DNA of 64,000 nt from Antedon bifida (lineage: Eukaryota; Echinodermata; Crinoidea; Comatulida; Antedonidae), in assembly GCA_963402885.1 (NCBI GenBank), contig OY727095.1:32493001-32557000 (forward strand), in the 5' to 3' direction. Shown piece after piece: positions 33,132-44,452 of this stretch. The translations under genes were made by a program, and so were the position numbers. Within the stretch, counting starts at the first letter, position 1, and the number at the start of each line of letters is the position of its first letter. Below the pieces are notes generated by a model. The model saw only the letters and a program-made list of their open reading frames with translations, did no database searches and was not told the DNA's origin.

Positions 33132-33396
33132 TGTCACATCACCTTCACCTCAGTGAAAGCTAGGGCAAATTGGACCACTGGACAGCAACACTTGTTTATA
33201 CTTGTTTATAGTAACTCCCATTAGAAATCCCATTAGAGCTATTATAAATTCCACAATATACCAACTCAGTGAACAGTTAATAGATTATCATATTCTCTCC
33301 AGTCTTCGGACAACCAACATTAAGTTCAATCCAATAAAGCTTATATATATTCAACAGTATAAGTGTATTACTTGTTTTAATGTAAAACAACCGTCA
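33132..33396 (+). repeat. 3' LTR
   Basis: 265 bases, one mismatch to the 5' LTR. Confidence 0.96.
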
Positions 33397-33686
33397 AATT
33401 AATTGTGAAGACTTCCGTTTAAAACGAGTCAATATCAACTGTAATATCCATTTCTCTAACCTACATTGAAACGTAAACTATTAATCAAACGGGTATTAGT
33501 CTTCTGCTTTAATTAATAGCCTAACGAACGTAATACTCTGTGAAGTTCTGTTACTCTCGGCGGCACCAAGGTTTTGCTGGGAGGAAGACATTATAGCACG
33601 ATAATCTGAATAAAAGCGCTACATACACAACAATCCAAATATTTCCGCAAACAATTTCATCATTTTTATTGCAATACTATCAAGTA
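33397..33686. other. Flank of the LTR retrotransposon
   Basis: Nothing recognised. Confidence 0.35.
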
Positions 33687-33823
33687 AAGTTTAGTTCTCA
33701 CTAGGACGCAACGCACGCGAATGACCAATCACAAGCGATGGTTTAGTCCAACTGTCGCATGTGATTGGTCGATTCGCTTGCGTTGCGTACGTCCTTCCGT
33801 TGCGTCTAGTGAGAACCAAGCTT
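33687..33823. mobile_element. Family-B MITE
   Basis: AGTTTAGTTCTCACTAGGAC to CTAGTGAGAACCAAGCTT; terminal repeat slightly diverged. Confidence 0.85.
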
Positions 33824-34599
33824 AAAGGCCAGGTGCGGGCCAAAAATTTCTATTGATCATACATTCCAATAATTATCGATCCATAGTTTCCTCTATGTTT
33901 CATAATTTTTGGGATTTTATTTGTGTTACACGAGCTTGTTGAAAATAAGCACTTTCTTATCAGTGGGGGGATAGTTCAAATTACACAGTAAAATCTATAT
34001 TCTTTTGTACACAAATTTTGTAAATAGAGAGGCATTTTAAATAGCTATGAAAAATAAACGGTGTGGTAAAAAATGTTATCAGATGACTAAATATAGGTAA
34101 TATAACTTGAATTTTACATTTCTGGTATTTTTATTTAACTTCAGATTTTTATTTTCATGCTATAGCAAAAATTATCCACCATATATCCACCATCTTTTTT
34201 CACCTTCTAGGGAGTCACCAGACATGTTATTACATTAGGTTAAACTACCTAACTACTGAAAAATAGTCTTCCTGGTTTTTATGGCAGAATTTTGCCAAAT
34301 TTTGTATTTGACCATATTAAGGGAAATTCATGTTCTTTCATTTTGATTTCTGTTACAAATATTTGATTTATGTACAATTAACCAGATATTATATTTAAAA
34401 TTCATGCCTGTACCTGAGCTACACAGTATTATATAGATTTGTATATTATATGTATATTTTTTATTATCTGTGCAGTGTATATCGGAAGAATTTCTGATGT
34501 ATTTTTTTATATTGGACTAAATAAAGAATAATAATATAATCACTTAAAGACATCATTAGTACTCGGTATTTTGGTATATAAATTAGAATTTATTCTGTG
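33824..34599. other. Unassigned intergenic stretch
   Basis: AT-rich; no gene recognised. Confidence 0.4.
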
Positions 34600-34810
34600 C
34601 CTGTGATGTTTATATATATATATACTTGCACTGATGAAGGGCTAGTGTTGCCCGAAAGCTCTGCTAACTTTTCTGGCTGTTTACATTATCGTTTTGATTT
34701 AGCTTTTCGCTTTTTTATTTGTATCTCCATTGAGATCCAGCCACTGATACCCACAGCATTGTCATTTTTTTCAGTAATTTGCCTTTGGATTTATATATAT
34801 ATAAATATAT
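34600..34810 (+). mobile_element. Penelope-like terminal fragment with hammerhead-like motif
   Basis: A (TA)n run is followed at 34631-34667 by CTGATGAAGGGCTAGTG, TTGCCCGAAAGCTCTGC and TAA. CTGATGA and GAAA are the hammerhead core words, GGGC/GCCC can form stem II and GC/GC a 2-bp stem III. Stem I is poor and an extra A follows CTGATGA. As I recall, Penelope-like elements carry such ribozymes in their terminal repeats. The downstream segment to CAGTAATTTGCC recurs at 35113-35150 and, inverted, at 48318-48470. Confidence 0.55.
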
Positions 34811-34870
34811 ATAATGTTAAAGAGTCGTTAACGAGTCGCTATCCAATCGAGTTTGAACAATACCATGAAA

Positions 34871-35072
34871 GCCCCAGTGGTCTAATGGTTAGTACATCTG
34901 CATATCAAGCAGACGGTCCGAGTTCGATTCTCTGTTGGCGCGACTTTTTCTCAATCTCACAGATTTCCTCATCTTTATCGTTTCAAATTAATTAATTAAA
35001 TTTCAGTATATCACCGGGCGGTTTAGAATTAATGTTCTTTGCCTGATGTGTTTATATAAATATATATATATA
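34871..35072 (+). mobile_element. tRNA-derived SINE, family S1, full length
   Basis: GCCCCAGTGGTCTAATGG head, A-box TGGTCTAATGG, B-box GAGTTCGATTC, and a body with ATCACCGGGCGGTTTAGAA and TTCTTTGCCTG. The tail is GTGTTTAT then (TA)n. It sits between two copies of the Penelope-like end. Confidence 0.87.
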
Positions 35073-35180
35073 TATACTGATGAAGGGCTAGTGTTGCCCG
35101 AAAGCTCTGCTAAATTTTCTGGCTGTTTTAGTAATTTGCCTTTGGATTTATATAAATATATATATATATATAAATTATAA
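35073..35180 (+). mobile_element. Second Penelope-like terminal fragment
   Basis: The hammerhead-like motif repeats at 35077-35113, then a shortened downstream part CTGGCTGTTTTAGTAATTTG and (TA)n. Confidence 0.55.
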
Positions 35181-35754
35181 ACGGGACAGGAATTTCCCAT
35201 TTTTCTCGCAATAATATTAACACAATCGTCATACTACTAAAATCAAAGTTATATATCACGATCACATGACACCTTCGCCAACGTCACCATATTCTAATCA
35301 AAACAAATCATTATCTTTTTATTCACAACTTGTCGGAATAATAGTCAGGTAAAGATCATCCATCGTTTTAAATATCATTTCTTTATCCATTTGACAACAC
35401 GCATTATGGTAACTACGTCATGTGACGTGTCATCATTTGTGTCCGCATCCGTGTGTACAATCCGGATACGGTTCTTAAGACGATTAAAGCATGGACCTAT
35501 CAATTAGATCCATGATTAAACGTAGGCCTACTACATGATAAATGGTCCCAGGTAAAAGTCAATTGGGGTTTTTAAGATTTAAAATATTAACAGCTGCAGT
35601 GATACTTAGGTTGACCCTGGTCTCCCCAATTTCAGTTTTTTTTGTTATGTTTATACTGAAATAGTAGACCGAATAAATAATGAAATGAAATGTTATTTTA
35701 AAAAACTGTACGTAGGCTACCATATACATACGATCTACAACACTTGGTGTATAA
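35181..35754. other. Unassigned intergenic stretch
   Basis: No gene recognised. TAGGCCTA near 35525. Confidence 0.4.
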
Positions 35755-35915
35755 AGCTCTGTCTACACTATCAAACCAGTTTGACAAAAACAGTGTGATG
35801 TGCCCAAATATGGTAATGATATACTTATTTATGGTAGTGATATGACATCATCATGTTCATATATGGGCACATCACATTTTTTTGTCACATAAAGTTTGAT
35901 AGTGTAGACAGAGCT
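35755..35915. mobile_element. Family-A MITE
   Basis: AGCTCTGTCTACACTATCAA to GATAGTGTAGACAGAGCT with TAA/TTA flanks. Confidence 0.92.
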
Positions 35916-36116
35916 TTACGTGGCTCATTTATCTATGCGTGTAAGCTGCATCTATCAATCATAATATTGCACTCATATTACCTCTAGCTGGGCAATACTT
36001 ACAAGTATTAATTGTTTTAGAAAATAATTATGTAAGACGGTATTACGTGCAACGATTACAAATCTATATTATTATTATTGAATCAATGTTATTGGATATA
36101 ATAACATTTATAATAA

Positions 36117-36201
36117 CACTACCATATGTTGGCATATCACTACCATATTTGGGCACATCACACTTTTTTTGTCAAACTAGTTTGATAGTGTAGACAGAGC
36201 T
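36117..36201. mobile_element. Family-A MITE, right half
   Basis: Only the right arm, ending AGTTTGATAGTGTAGACAGA. Confidence 0.85.
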
Positions 36202-37102
36202 TAATAGATAACTCAATTCAAATGTTATTGGATATAATATTTGATATTATATAACACCTAAATAAATTCCTGACGATTGTGGGTCACATGGCGTGCAATA
36301 GTACGCACTATTGAATGGTCGTTCAATAGTTTTTTTGGCGTACGTATTTGTATATTATATAACACCTAAATAAATTTCTGTAATTTGATTGGACGATTGT
36401 GGGTTACATGGCGTTGATATATAACCCTTTATCATCATGCCATTATTTGTACCATTACACTCATAAACATTCATTATTTGTATAATATCAAATTTCAATA
36501 CCATTTTTTTATTCTTTATATTTTTTTCTTATGCGGTTTTATGATCAGCGAATTATATTGGTAGTTATAACATCATTAAAGGCATCATGCTACGTCCAAC
36601 ACTAGATTAACTTCAACGAAGGGAATCACCGATTAATTCACACATTCACACAATACATAAAAACAAGCTCTGTAATTAAAAAGTTGAATGTCCGTGGAAA
36701 CCCACACGGATGAGCAACTTAAATGATCAATTGGTAAATGTCCACAGGGTGCGAATACCAGTGAGTTGATGACGATGATGATATACTACAGAAGCAGCAG
36801 GCGAAATTCAAATGCCAAACCAGTAAATACTCATGACACTACAGATAATAATTAGTTTTACTGTAGTGGAACGAAACGAAGTTGTTTTGAAATTCGAGAA
36901 TACCTGCCTGCGGATGCTGTAACAGAAACATTTATTAGTAAATGCCGGCATCCATCTCTCTCTATATATTCATGACTTCTTTATGGGTTTGTACAAGTTG
37001 ATTATGTCAAAGTGTATGTACCATGCTATACTACTACTGTACTCCATGAATACAGAATTTGAAACAATAAAACCTACTGGGGAGGTACTTCCAGGGGTGT
37101 AA
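36202..37102. other. Unassigned stretch with a short direct duplication
   Basis: A ~60-base piece (ACACCTAAATAAATTCCTG with GACGATTGTGGGTCACATGG) at 36247-36295 recurs at 36356-36417. Between the copies, ATAGTACGCACTATTGAA and related words form small hairpins. No gene recognised. Confidence 0.5.
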
Positions 37103-37284
37103 AGCTCTGTCTACACTATCAAACTTTATGTGACAAACAAATGTGATGTGCCCATATATGGACATGGTGATGTCATATCACTACCATATTTAGGAATATC
37201 ACTACCATATTTAGGAATATCACTACCATATTTGGGCACATCACACTTTTTTTGTCAAACTAGTTTGATAGTGTAGACAGAGCT
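37103..37284. mobile_element. Family-A MITE
   Basis: AGCTCTGTCTACACTATCAA to GATAGTGTAGACAGAGCT. The middle carries an extra TTAGGAATATCACTACCATA unit. Confidence 0.92.
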
Positions 37285-37795
37285 TAATAGATAACTCAAG
37301 TAAAATCTGCCTCCCTCCTCCCTACATGCATCGTGAGATTCTTTCATCAAAATACATAAACTCAATAATATTCTAGAATAAAATGATCAATCATTCCACT
37401 ATAGTTTACCCTACATTGCTTTTATAGAGAAAATAATGTAAAATTAAAAAAAAATATTTATTACATAAATATGTAATCAATGATTACAACATTAAGTCCT
37501 AACAACCTGCACATTAGATTTATTTTCTTTCATTTTCAAATATTACACCTGTATGGGAGTTTTTTTTTTTACAGAAATTTGCATAATAATACAGTTCTTA
37601 CGTCACGATTAATCGCATGATATTATATTATTAAATTAAAGTGATAAAGTTAGCCAAGATAATCTATTATTATTGAAACATTATATGGTATAATAAAGTC
37701 TTCAATGGAGCAACAATGATGTTCTATGATTATTCCATTTCAAGTTAATAAAAATGAAGAAATTTTCTTCCTAATCACCTTAATAAAAGACTTGC
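37285..37795. other. Unassigned intergenic stretch
   Basis: Nothing recognised. Confidence 0.4.
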
Positions 37796-38172
37796 CCCAA
37801 GTCTGTAGTTATTGTCTTTTCTAAGCAGTCTGAATTTTGATTCGAAAATATGAGCTTATATAATATACGTATGAAACGTCATATGTGCCAAAATAGTCAT
37901 CTTTTTACTAATTTCGGTCTAGAACCTCGACTACTTTAATACAAGCAAAAAAATGAATAAATTATGCATTATGCCAAAGGCTATATCTTTTATAATCAGT
38001 CAGAATTTTGATTCGAAAATATGAGCTCATTTATTATACGTATGAAACGCCATATGTGCCAAAATAGTTATCTTTTTACAAATTTCGGTCTAGAACCTAG
38101 ACTACCTTAATACAAGCAAAAAAATGAATGGATTAAATTATATATTATTATAAATTATGCATAATGCCAAAG
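37796..38172. repeat. Tandem duplication, two ~185-bp copies
   Basis: CTGAATTTTGATTCGAAAAT and AATTTCGGTCTAGAACCT occur in both halves (starting near 37796 and 37981) with about 10 percent divergence by eye. No coding signal. Confidence 0.85.
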
Positions 38173-38480
38173 GTTACCAAGCTGGTCCACATGCGTTTTA
38201 ATTACATTTTTATTTACAATTAAAACGCTATAAGGATTCGGCAGCCCACATCTGGCCAAACCTCACTTGCCACTTTACTTTACTGCCGCAATTTATGCAG
38301 ATTCACCGGTGAATATTAATACTGTTTTATTTTCTATTAGATATTTAAGACAAAGCAATTTGATTCGTAATCACTTCACTGTATGCAAGATTACTGTGAA
38401 AAAATTAATAGAATAAATTTAATAGAATAGAGTAGTACGCATAATTTTGCTAACGGTTACCCACTGTAAGTCTTTTGTAA
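38173..38480. other. Unassigned intergenic stretch
   Basis: Nothing recognised. Confidence 0.35.
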
Positions 38481-38641
38481 AGCTCTGTCCACACTATCAA
38501 ACTAGTCTGACAAAAAAAGTGTGATGTGCCTAAATATGGTAGCGATATGCCTAAATATGGTAGTGATATGACATCATCATGTCAATATATGGGCACATCA
38601 CATTTTGTTGTCACATAAAGTTTGATAGTGTAGACAGAGAT
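38481..38641. mobile_element. Family-A MITE
   Basis: AGCTCTGTCCACACTATCAA to TTTGATAGTGTAGACAGAG. Confidence 0.9.
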
Positions 38642-39010
38642 TAAGCTGGACTGGAGGCTTTGTTTTTTAACAGCAATTATTTTGTAGACAGAATCTTCTA
38701 GTATGACAGATGATATTACAAAGGTTGCGGTGGCATTAAGAATCAGTTTGGAATGTATACGTTTCAATTTCTCTTAACCTATTTCTTTAGGATTTCAAAA
38801 TAAGCAGTAATCCCTTTTAAAGAACATATACACAGTACACAGTAACTTGCATGAAATAGCAGAAATACAAAATTCCATTCTGACGTCCTGTTTAAATAAT
38901 GTGAAATAGGGGAAATGCGGGACTTAGCCGTATTGTAATTTAATATATGATGAAGAGGTCGAAGGTTGGCGATATAAACACTATTCCCCTCATCTCCATG
39001 ATGCAAGCTC
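38642..39010. other. Unassigned stretch
   Basis: Checked on the minus strand for the missing 3' exons of polymerase lambda; none recognised. Confidence 0.4.
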
Positions 39011-40125
39011 AAATTGGTTGAACATTTGCGTAGTTATTCTAAGGCGAGTGTTCCAATGGGTTGAACATTTACGTAGTTATTCCAAGGCGAGCGTTTCAAT
39101 TGGTTGAACATTTACGTAGTTATTCCAAGGCGAGCGTTTCAATTGGTTGAACATTTACGTAGTTATTCCAAGGGGAGCGTTTCAATTGGTTGAACATTTA
39201 CGTAGTTATTCCAAGGGGAGCGTTTCAATTGGTTGAACATTTACGTAGTTATTCCAAGGCGAGCGTTTCAATTGGTTGAACATTTGCGTAGTTATTCCAA
39301 GGCGAGCGTTTCAATTGGTTGAACATTTGCGTAGTTATTCTAAGGCGAGTGTTCCAATTGGTTGAACATTTGAGTAGTTATTCTAAGGCGAGTGTTCCAA
39401 TTGGTTGAACATTTGTGTAGTTATTTCAAGGCGAGCGTTCCAATTGGTTGAACATTTGAGTAGTTATTTCAAGGCGAGCGTTCCAATTGGTTGAACATTT
39501 GCGTAGTTATTCTAAGGCGAGCGTTCCAATTGGTTGAACATTTGCTGATTATTCCAAGGCGAGCGTTTCAATTGGTTGAACATTTACGTAGTTATTCCAA
39601 GGGGAGCGTTTCAATTGGTTGAACATTTACGTAGTTATTCCAAGGCGAGCGTTTCAATTGGTTGAACATTTGCGTAGTTATTCCAAGGCGAGCCTTTCAA
39701 TTGGTTGAACATTTACGTAGTTATTCCAAGGCGAGCGTTTCAATTGGTTGAACATTTGCGTAGTTATTCTAAGGCGAGTGTTCCAATGGGTTGAACATTT
39801 GCGTAGTTATTCTAAGGCGAGCGTTTCAATTGGTTGAACATTTGCGTAGTTATTCTAAGGCGAGCGTTTCAATTGGTTGAACATTTGCGTAGTTATTCTA
39901 AGGAGAGTGTTCCAATTGGTTGAACATTTGAGTAGTTATTTCAAGGCGAGCGTTCCAATTGGTTGAACATTTGCGTAGTTATTCTAAGGCGAGCGTTTCA
40001 ATTGGTTGAACATTTGCGTAGTTATTCTAAGGCGAGTGTTCCAATTGGTTGAACATTTGAGTAGTTATTTCAAGGCGAGCGTTCCAATTGGTTGAACATT
40101 TTCGTAGTTATTTCGAAGCGAATTT
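39011..40125. repeat. Satellite 6, 43-bp unit, about 26 copies
   Basis: Unit GGTTGAACATTTGCGTAGTT plus ATTCCAAGGCGAGCGTTTCAATT, 43 to 44 bases. Unit variants (GTGTTCC, GCGTTTC, GGGGAGC) occur in blocks, which suggests expansion of multi-unit segments. It starts about 120 bases beyond the last visible exon of polymerase lambda and may lie in its next intron. Confidence 0.95.
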
Positions 40126-40249
40126 GTTGAACCTTAGTTATTCCACGAAAATAAAGAAACGAGTAGCAAACTTACGCAATTTCTATTTACGTAATTTCTA
40201 TTTACGTAATTTCTATTTACGTTTTACAATAGAATATTAAATTTCTTAC

Positions 40250-43200
40250 CTTTCAGCCTTAGTGCATCCAGAAGTTTCCCAAGAACATTTTTATGCGATT
40301 TGCCGTCTGGATGAGAGACTAATATATCAATATCGCCGCATGTTGGTTTACCTCGACGAAAAGATCCACATGTTGTTAAAACATAACCAGAGTTAATTTC
40401 ATGTGCCGTATCAGTAACCTTAAAAAAGAAACATAAAACTTGTATTAATTAGATACAATAATCTAATACTATCTATCTATCATCAATGGTGATATTCCGT
40501 GATATTAATCTAAACAATTAAATCTCAGAGGAATACATTTTTCAAAGTTATTAAAATGATTTAATTGCGAAACAAACACCGAATTCTCTAGGGATTTTTC
40601 ATAAACATAATGAGCTTATGATAAGGTAAATTAACTTTGATTGCTTTGAACTAAATCCTTACATCAAGTATTGCTCTACTTTGATATGCTTGAAATGCGC
40701 GGAAATCACCTTAATGAAAATAAAGCACGATAAAATACTGTTTAGAAAATACAGCTAGAAAATCTTACAACTTGTTGTATTTCTTCCACTTCTTCCCTTG
40801 GCATACGCTCAAGAAATTCATCATAATACTTCATACCAATTGTCTGTTGTCGATTTAACGTTATATTTTTCATCACATCATCCAGACTACGATATCCCTG
40901 AATAAAACATTATTATCTATTACTATTATCATCATCTTTTCGCTATAAATTAATATTTTTGCACATGACCCTAACCAACGTATGCGATTACGATAACCAG
41001 AGATGGTGTTTGTATGTTACGGATACAGATTTTGTACTATTATGTTAGTTTTTTTGTTACCGCTATGTTGGTGGACTTATGTTTCGTTTAGATGTTCATG
41101 AAATCAAAATTTAAGGGAATAAAATATAAAGTTTACGATAATGAGAGGATGTAGAAGTGGATTCTGTATATATCTTATATATGGCAATTAGAGTCGGTAG
41201 ACAGCATCCTGGGTTGCATACCTCCGTCCTCATTGAATTAACACCCCTCTAAATGAATGAACTCTTCCTTACAAACTTTCAAGAAATGGAATATACATAT
41301 TTGGGAGCAGCCTGTTTCAGTTTCGGTTCAAAATGTGGTCTCTAATTGGAGGTATTTTTATATACACTATACTTACTTGTTGCACCCAGCCTTGAGCCGT
41401 TGTTGGTCCTACTCCCCAAATATTATTGAATTTATTCAATGCTTCCATTTCTTCACCTTTGCAAACATGATCTATCTTTCGTAGGTGACCACTCTCAACT
41501 ATTTCAGTTATTTTATCTGCAAGTTTTGATCCAACGCCTGGTATACGACTTGCTTCCTAACAATGATTTTAAACAAATTTTTAAATAAATTAATTACTCA
41601 ATTACTAGACAAATACTTGGCAAAATGCAAAGAGCAACAGAGGGCATGCTTAGTATGTAATATTTCGGTCAACGCTGAAGATAAAGACGACTCAGTGTTT
41701 AATAAAATACGACGTCGCTGTTTTTCTTACATAAACAAACAAAATTATTAATATTAGTTTTCATTCTATATATAGGATAACCAGTTATGCTGTCTTTCAA
41801 ATCAAATGACATCATGATCAATAACAACAATAAAATCGTTGTCTTGTCGCAATCATCTGATTGGACTTGTGAAAATATTATTTTCATCATTGACAACATA
41901 AATGGTTATCCTACAGTTCTAGGACAAAAACTTTTCAATTTTATTTGTTTTCTGTAAGAAAATTGCATATTTATCAACTTATCTTCGATCATTATTGTCC
42001 TAGCATAAGATTAGTCTGAAGCTTACCTCCCACGTTGTCACTTTAGTGGGGTGTTTTTTAAGAGCATTGATAGCTTTCTTGTAGCCAAATGCTCTCCATT
42101 GGTCTTTTGTGTTTTCATAAGCATTTTGCAATACCTAAATGTAAAGTATAAATTAAAATAATAACAATGAATTTATTTAATGATGTTTATTTTTAATAAT
42201 TTAGTAACATTGTTAATAAAAACAGTAAATACAGTAGTATAAAGCTCTGTCTACACTATCAAACTAGTTTGACAAAAAAGGTGTGATGTGGCCAACTACG
42301 GTGGTGATTTGACATCATCATGTCGATATGTAGGCACATCACAGTTTTTTGTCACATAAAGTTTGATAGTGTAGACAGAGCTTAATATTATGATGAGAGA
42401 GAAAAATCTAAACCTGTAGTTTATCCGTAATATGTTTGTTGAGATTGACTGGCTGGTTAGTGGATGGTTTTGCACAGGCCCAATCACCCTTCTGTAAATT
42501 GAAAAATAAGACACAGTTAAATCTGATATTTATCAATGTTTGTTTCTTTTAAACAGGGAGTTGTAATTACAACTCCCTGGTTTATATATTTAGGCAAACT
42601 GCCAAGGATAACCATAAGCGAATTCATTCTTAAAGGTGGCAATCCTGTTCACAAGACAAATATATACACAAGATGCTCTACATAAACAAAGTCTTATTAC
42701 AAGTCTTTGAGAGTGGAGTTGTAATGTTGTCCTTAGAAAAAATCCTGACATATGACAAGACTTGAACCCATGACCCTTGGATTGGTAGCCAAGCATCATA
42801 ACCACCAAACCACAACTCCACTCAAATCTCTATTGTACAATTGCTTAAAGATCTTATTACCAATTTCTGACAATAAACTCAAATATCAACATTTCTGATA
42901 ATAAACTCAAATATCGAATATCATACAGGGCTTTTTAAAAATAACATGACCACCTACTGGTAATTTATTTGCAGATTTTATAAAAACAGTTGAAGAGCTT
43001 TCTGGGACATCATCATCATTGTCTAACTGATGTTGATCATTTAAGTCATCAATGTCATCCTCACTTGGAACATAGCTACTATCATCACTATCTATATCAT
43101 TAGCTTTAGGCTCATATTTTTTGGGACTAGTCCATTTTGATCCTGAAGCCGGGGCAATATTTTTAAAATGATCGTCATCTTTATCGGTTTCAACCTTTTT

Positions 43201-43689
43201 ACTATCATTAATATTGGCAATATATGCATTTAAATTAATTTCAAATTCATTAGTATCAATTAATTTACGTTCAGCCAAGGATTCACTCAGCCAATTTGCT
43301 TTAACAATTTTAATTTCATTCAAATAAACGCATTTATCGAGATTTAAAATTCTATACAATTTTTCTGGGGTCATTTCCTCGGCAACTATCACATGACTTG
43401 TATTTGAGGTGATTTCTGTCATTACTTTTCCACCATTTTTAAGTACCTGTTTAGAAAATATTTCATGCCTGGCTTTACTCAAACTCGCTTTTAAAATTAG
43501 TACAACAATTCCTGAAAGAAACCCTGATTGAACGTCCCCTAAAGACCCTGTAGCATGGTCTTTTTCAATTTTCTGTTTTTTATGGTTAAATTTTTTCTTT
43601 TTTGTGAAACCACCAGAATGTTCTGATGGCTTGTCATCACAATGTTTTCTTTTATTTTTTGGACTTTTCACAATACCTCCAGCCTCCAT
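40250..43689 (-). CDS. POLL: DNA polymerase lambda, 3' exons not found
   Basis: Family X polymerase for base-excision repair and end joining, nuclear. Exons (minus): 43689-42958, 42491-42414, 42134-42027, 41556-41377, 40897-40769, 40418-40250, giving 465 aa. The first donor could instead be at 42946. Basic stretches KNKRK and KKKKFNHKK near the N-terminus look like nuclear signals. A BRCT domain covers about 55-150 with its Trp in KANWLSESL. An acidic Ser/Asp linker follows, then KGDWACAKPS, the helix-hairpin-helix IPGVGSKLADKI (about 311-322), a second one at NNIWGVGPTTAQGW, and the palm CGSFRRGKPTCGDIDILVSHPDG region with catalytic Asp438 and Asp440. The third catalytic Asp and the thumb (about 120 residues in human POLL) are not seen. 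BRCT plus GDIDILVSHPDG favours lambda over beta. Introns hold MITEs and a SINE-like repeat. Head-to-head with the R3HCC1L gene. Confidence 0.92.
41765..42012. mobile_element. Family-E palindromic element, diverged
   Basis: In a POLL intron. Shares TTATGCTGTCTTT, the ATCAAATGACATCATGATCA word and a right end ATTATTGTCCTAGCATAAG with the copy at 10281. Confidence 0.65.
42243..42382. mobile_element. Family-A MITE in POLL intron
   Basis: AGCTCTGTCTACACTATCAA to GATAGTGTAGACAGAGCT. It ends about 30 bases past the donor of the exon at 42414-42491. Confidence 0.9.
42711..42823 (-). mobile_element. tRNA-like SINE or tRNA pseudogene in POLL intron
   Basis: Bounded by the inverted 12-mer GAGTGGAGTTGT. 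The minus strand has an A-box-like TGGTTATGATG, an anticodon-arm-like GCTTGGCTACCAATCCAAGG and a good B-box GGGTTCAAGTC. Acceptor pairing is incomplete, so it is not called a tRNA gene. Confidence 0.6.
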
Positions 43690-44452
43690 AGTTTAATCAG
43701 GGTGGTTTATTTATAACAAATTGATTTTCAATTTTGCTATGGCCCCGTTATTGTAGATGTGGTCTACATTTTAAGATTAGAATACATATGAGTCATTTAT
43801 AATGATACAGATGCGTAATGTAACGGTAACATGCTCCAGGTCTGAAAAAAAAAACAATAGGCCTAGGCCTATATTATTAATATTTATTAATAACTAACAC
43901 TATTTAAAAATATGAACATAAAATATATGTATTAGCAAATTTGGGAAGGGAGCAAATTATTGTTCTCAATTATATTGCTTTTAGTTTTAGTTTCAGATTT
44001 ATGTTGTACTTTTATGGATGGTATTTTTAGAGTAGGCCTGGAAGGCCCTAGGCTGCCTACCTACCTAGGCTAGCTTGAGGCAACCACTAGACTACTACTA
44101 CTACTACTAGGCTAGTAGTACTAGCCTAGGCCTAGCCTACTTTCTTAAGAGAGAGGGCTGGTGGTTGGTGGCTTAGGCCTACTACAAACAAAGCAGCTAC
44201 TCTGAAATTATTTAGCACAACACACTTTTCTACATACAAAAACAAAAAAGCATACAATAAAGGCGTAGAAAATTAAGTTTGTTTACTTCGTATCGCTTCA
44301 CAGTGTTTCACCGTTTTAGACCACCACAATGTTCTGTTTCAGTGAGTAGTTCGTGCCAAATAATAAAGAGGGCGCAATTAAACAAAAAAAAACTTTATTA
44401 CAAAAAAATATTTATTGTTCGTTTTGTTTGTGTTTGGTGTTTTATTTGTTAG
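43690..44452. promoter_or_regulatory. Divergent promoter region of POLL and R3HCC1L
   Basis: About 760 bases between two head-to-head genes. Contains TAGGCCTA clusters (43858-43871, 44030-44190). It should hold both start sites and the first (non-coding or split-ATG) exon of the plus-strand gene. No clear TATA box recognised. Confidence 0.5.

Larger units (their letters stand above)
28467..33396 (+). mobile_element. Ty3/gypsy LTR retrotransposon, 4.93 kb, nearly intact
   Basis: Two 265-base LTRs bound gag, protease, reverse transcriptase, RNase H and integrase, in that order. The protease-RT-RNaseH-IN order is that of Ty3/gypsy elements. No env frame and no chromodomain seen. The LTRs differ at one position, so insertion is recent. 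Target duplication is not clear: AATC precedes and AATT follows. The coding region is one frame broken by a single TAA at 30954-30956. That could abolish RNase H and integrase production unless the stop is read through or translation restarts at the ATG just after it. Confidence 0.96.

Noticed and set aside
34871..34945. Functional tRNA gene
   Set aside because: A- and B-boxes are good, but the acceptor arms do not pair well and the sequence continues into a SINE body found in two other places.
39011..40125. Regular repeats resembling a CRISPR array
   Set aside because: The repeats are head-to-tail with no unique spacers, and this is a eukaryotic genome.
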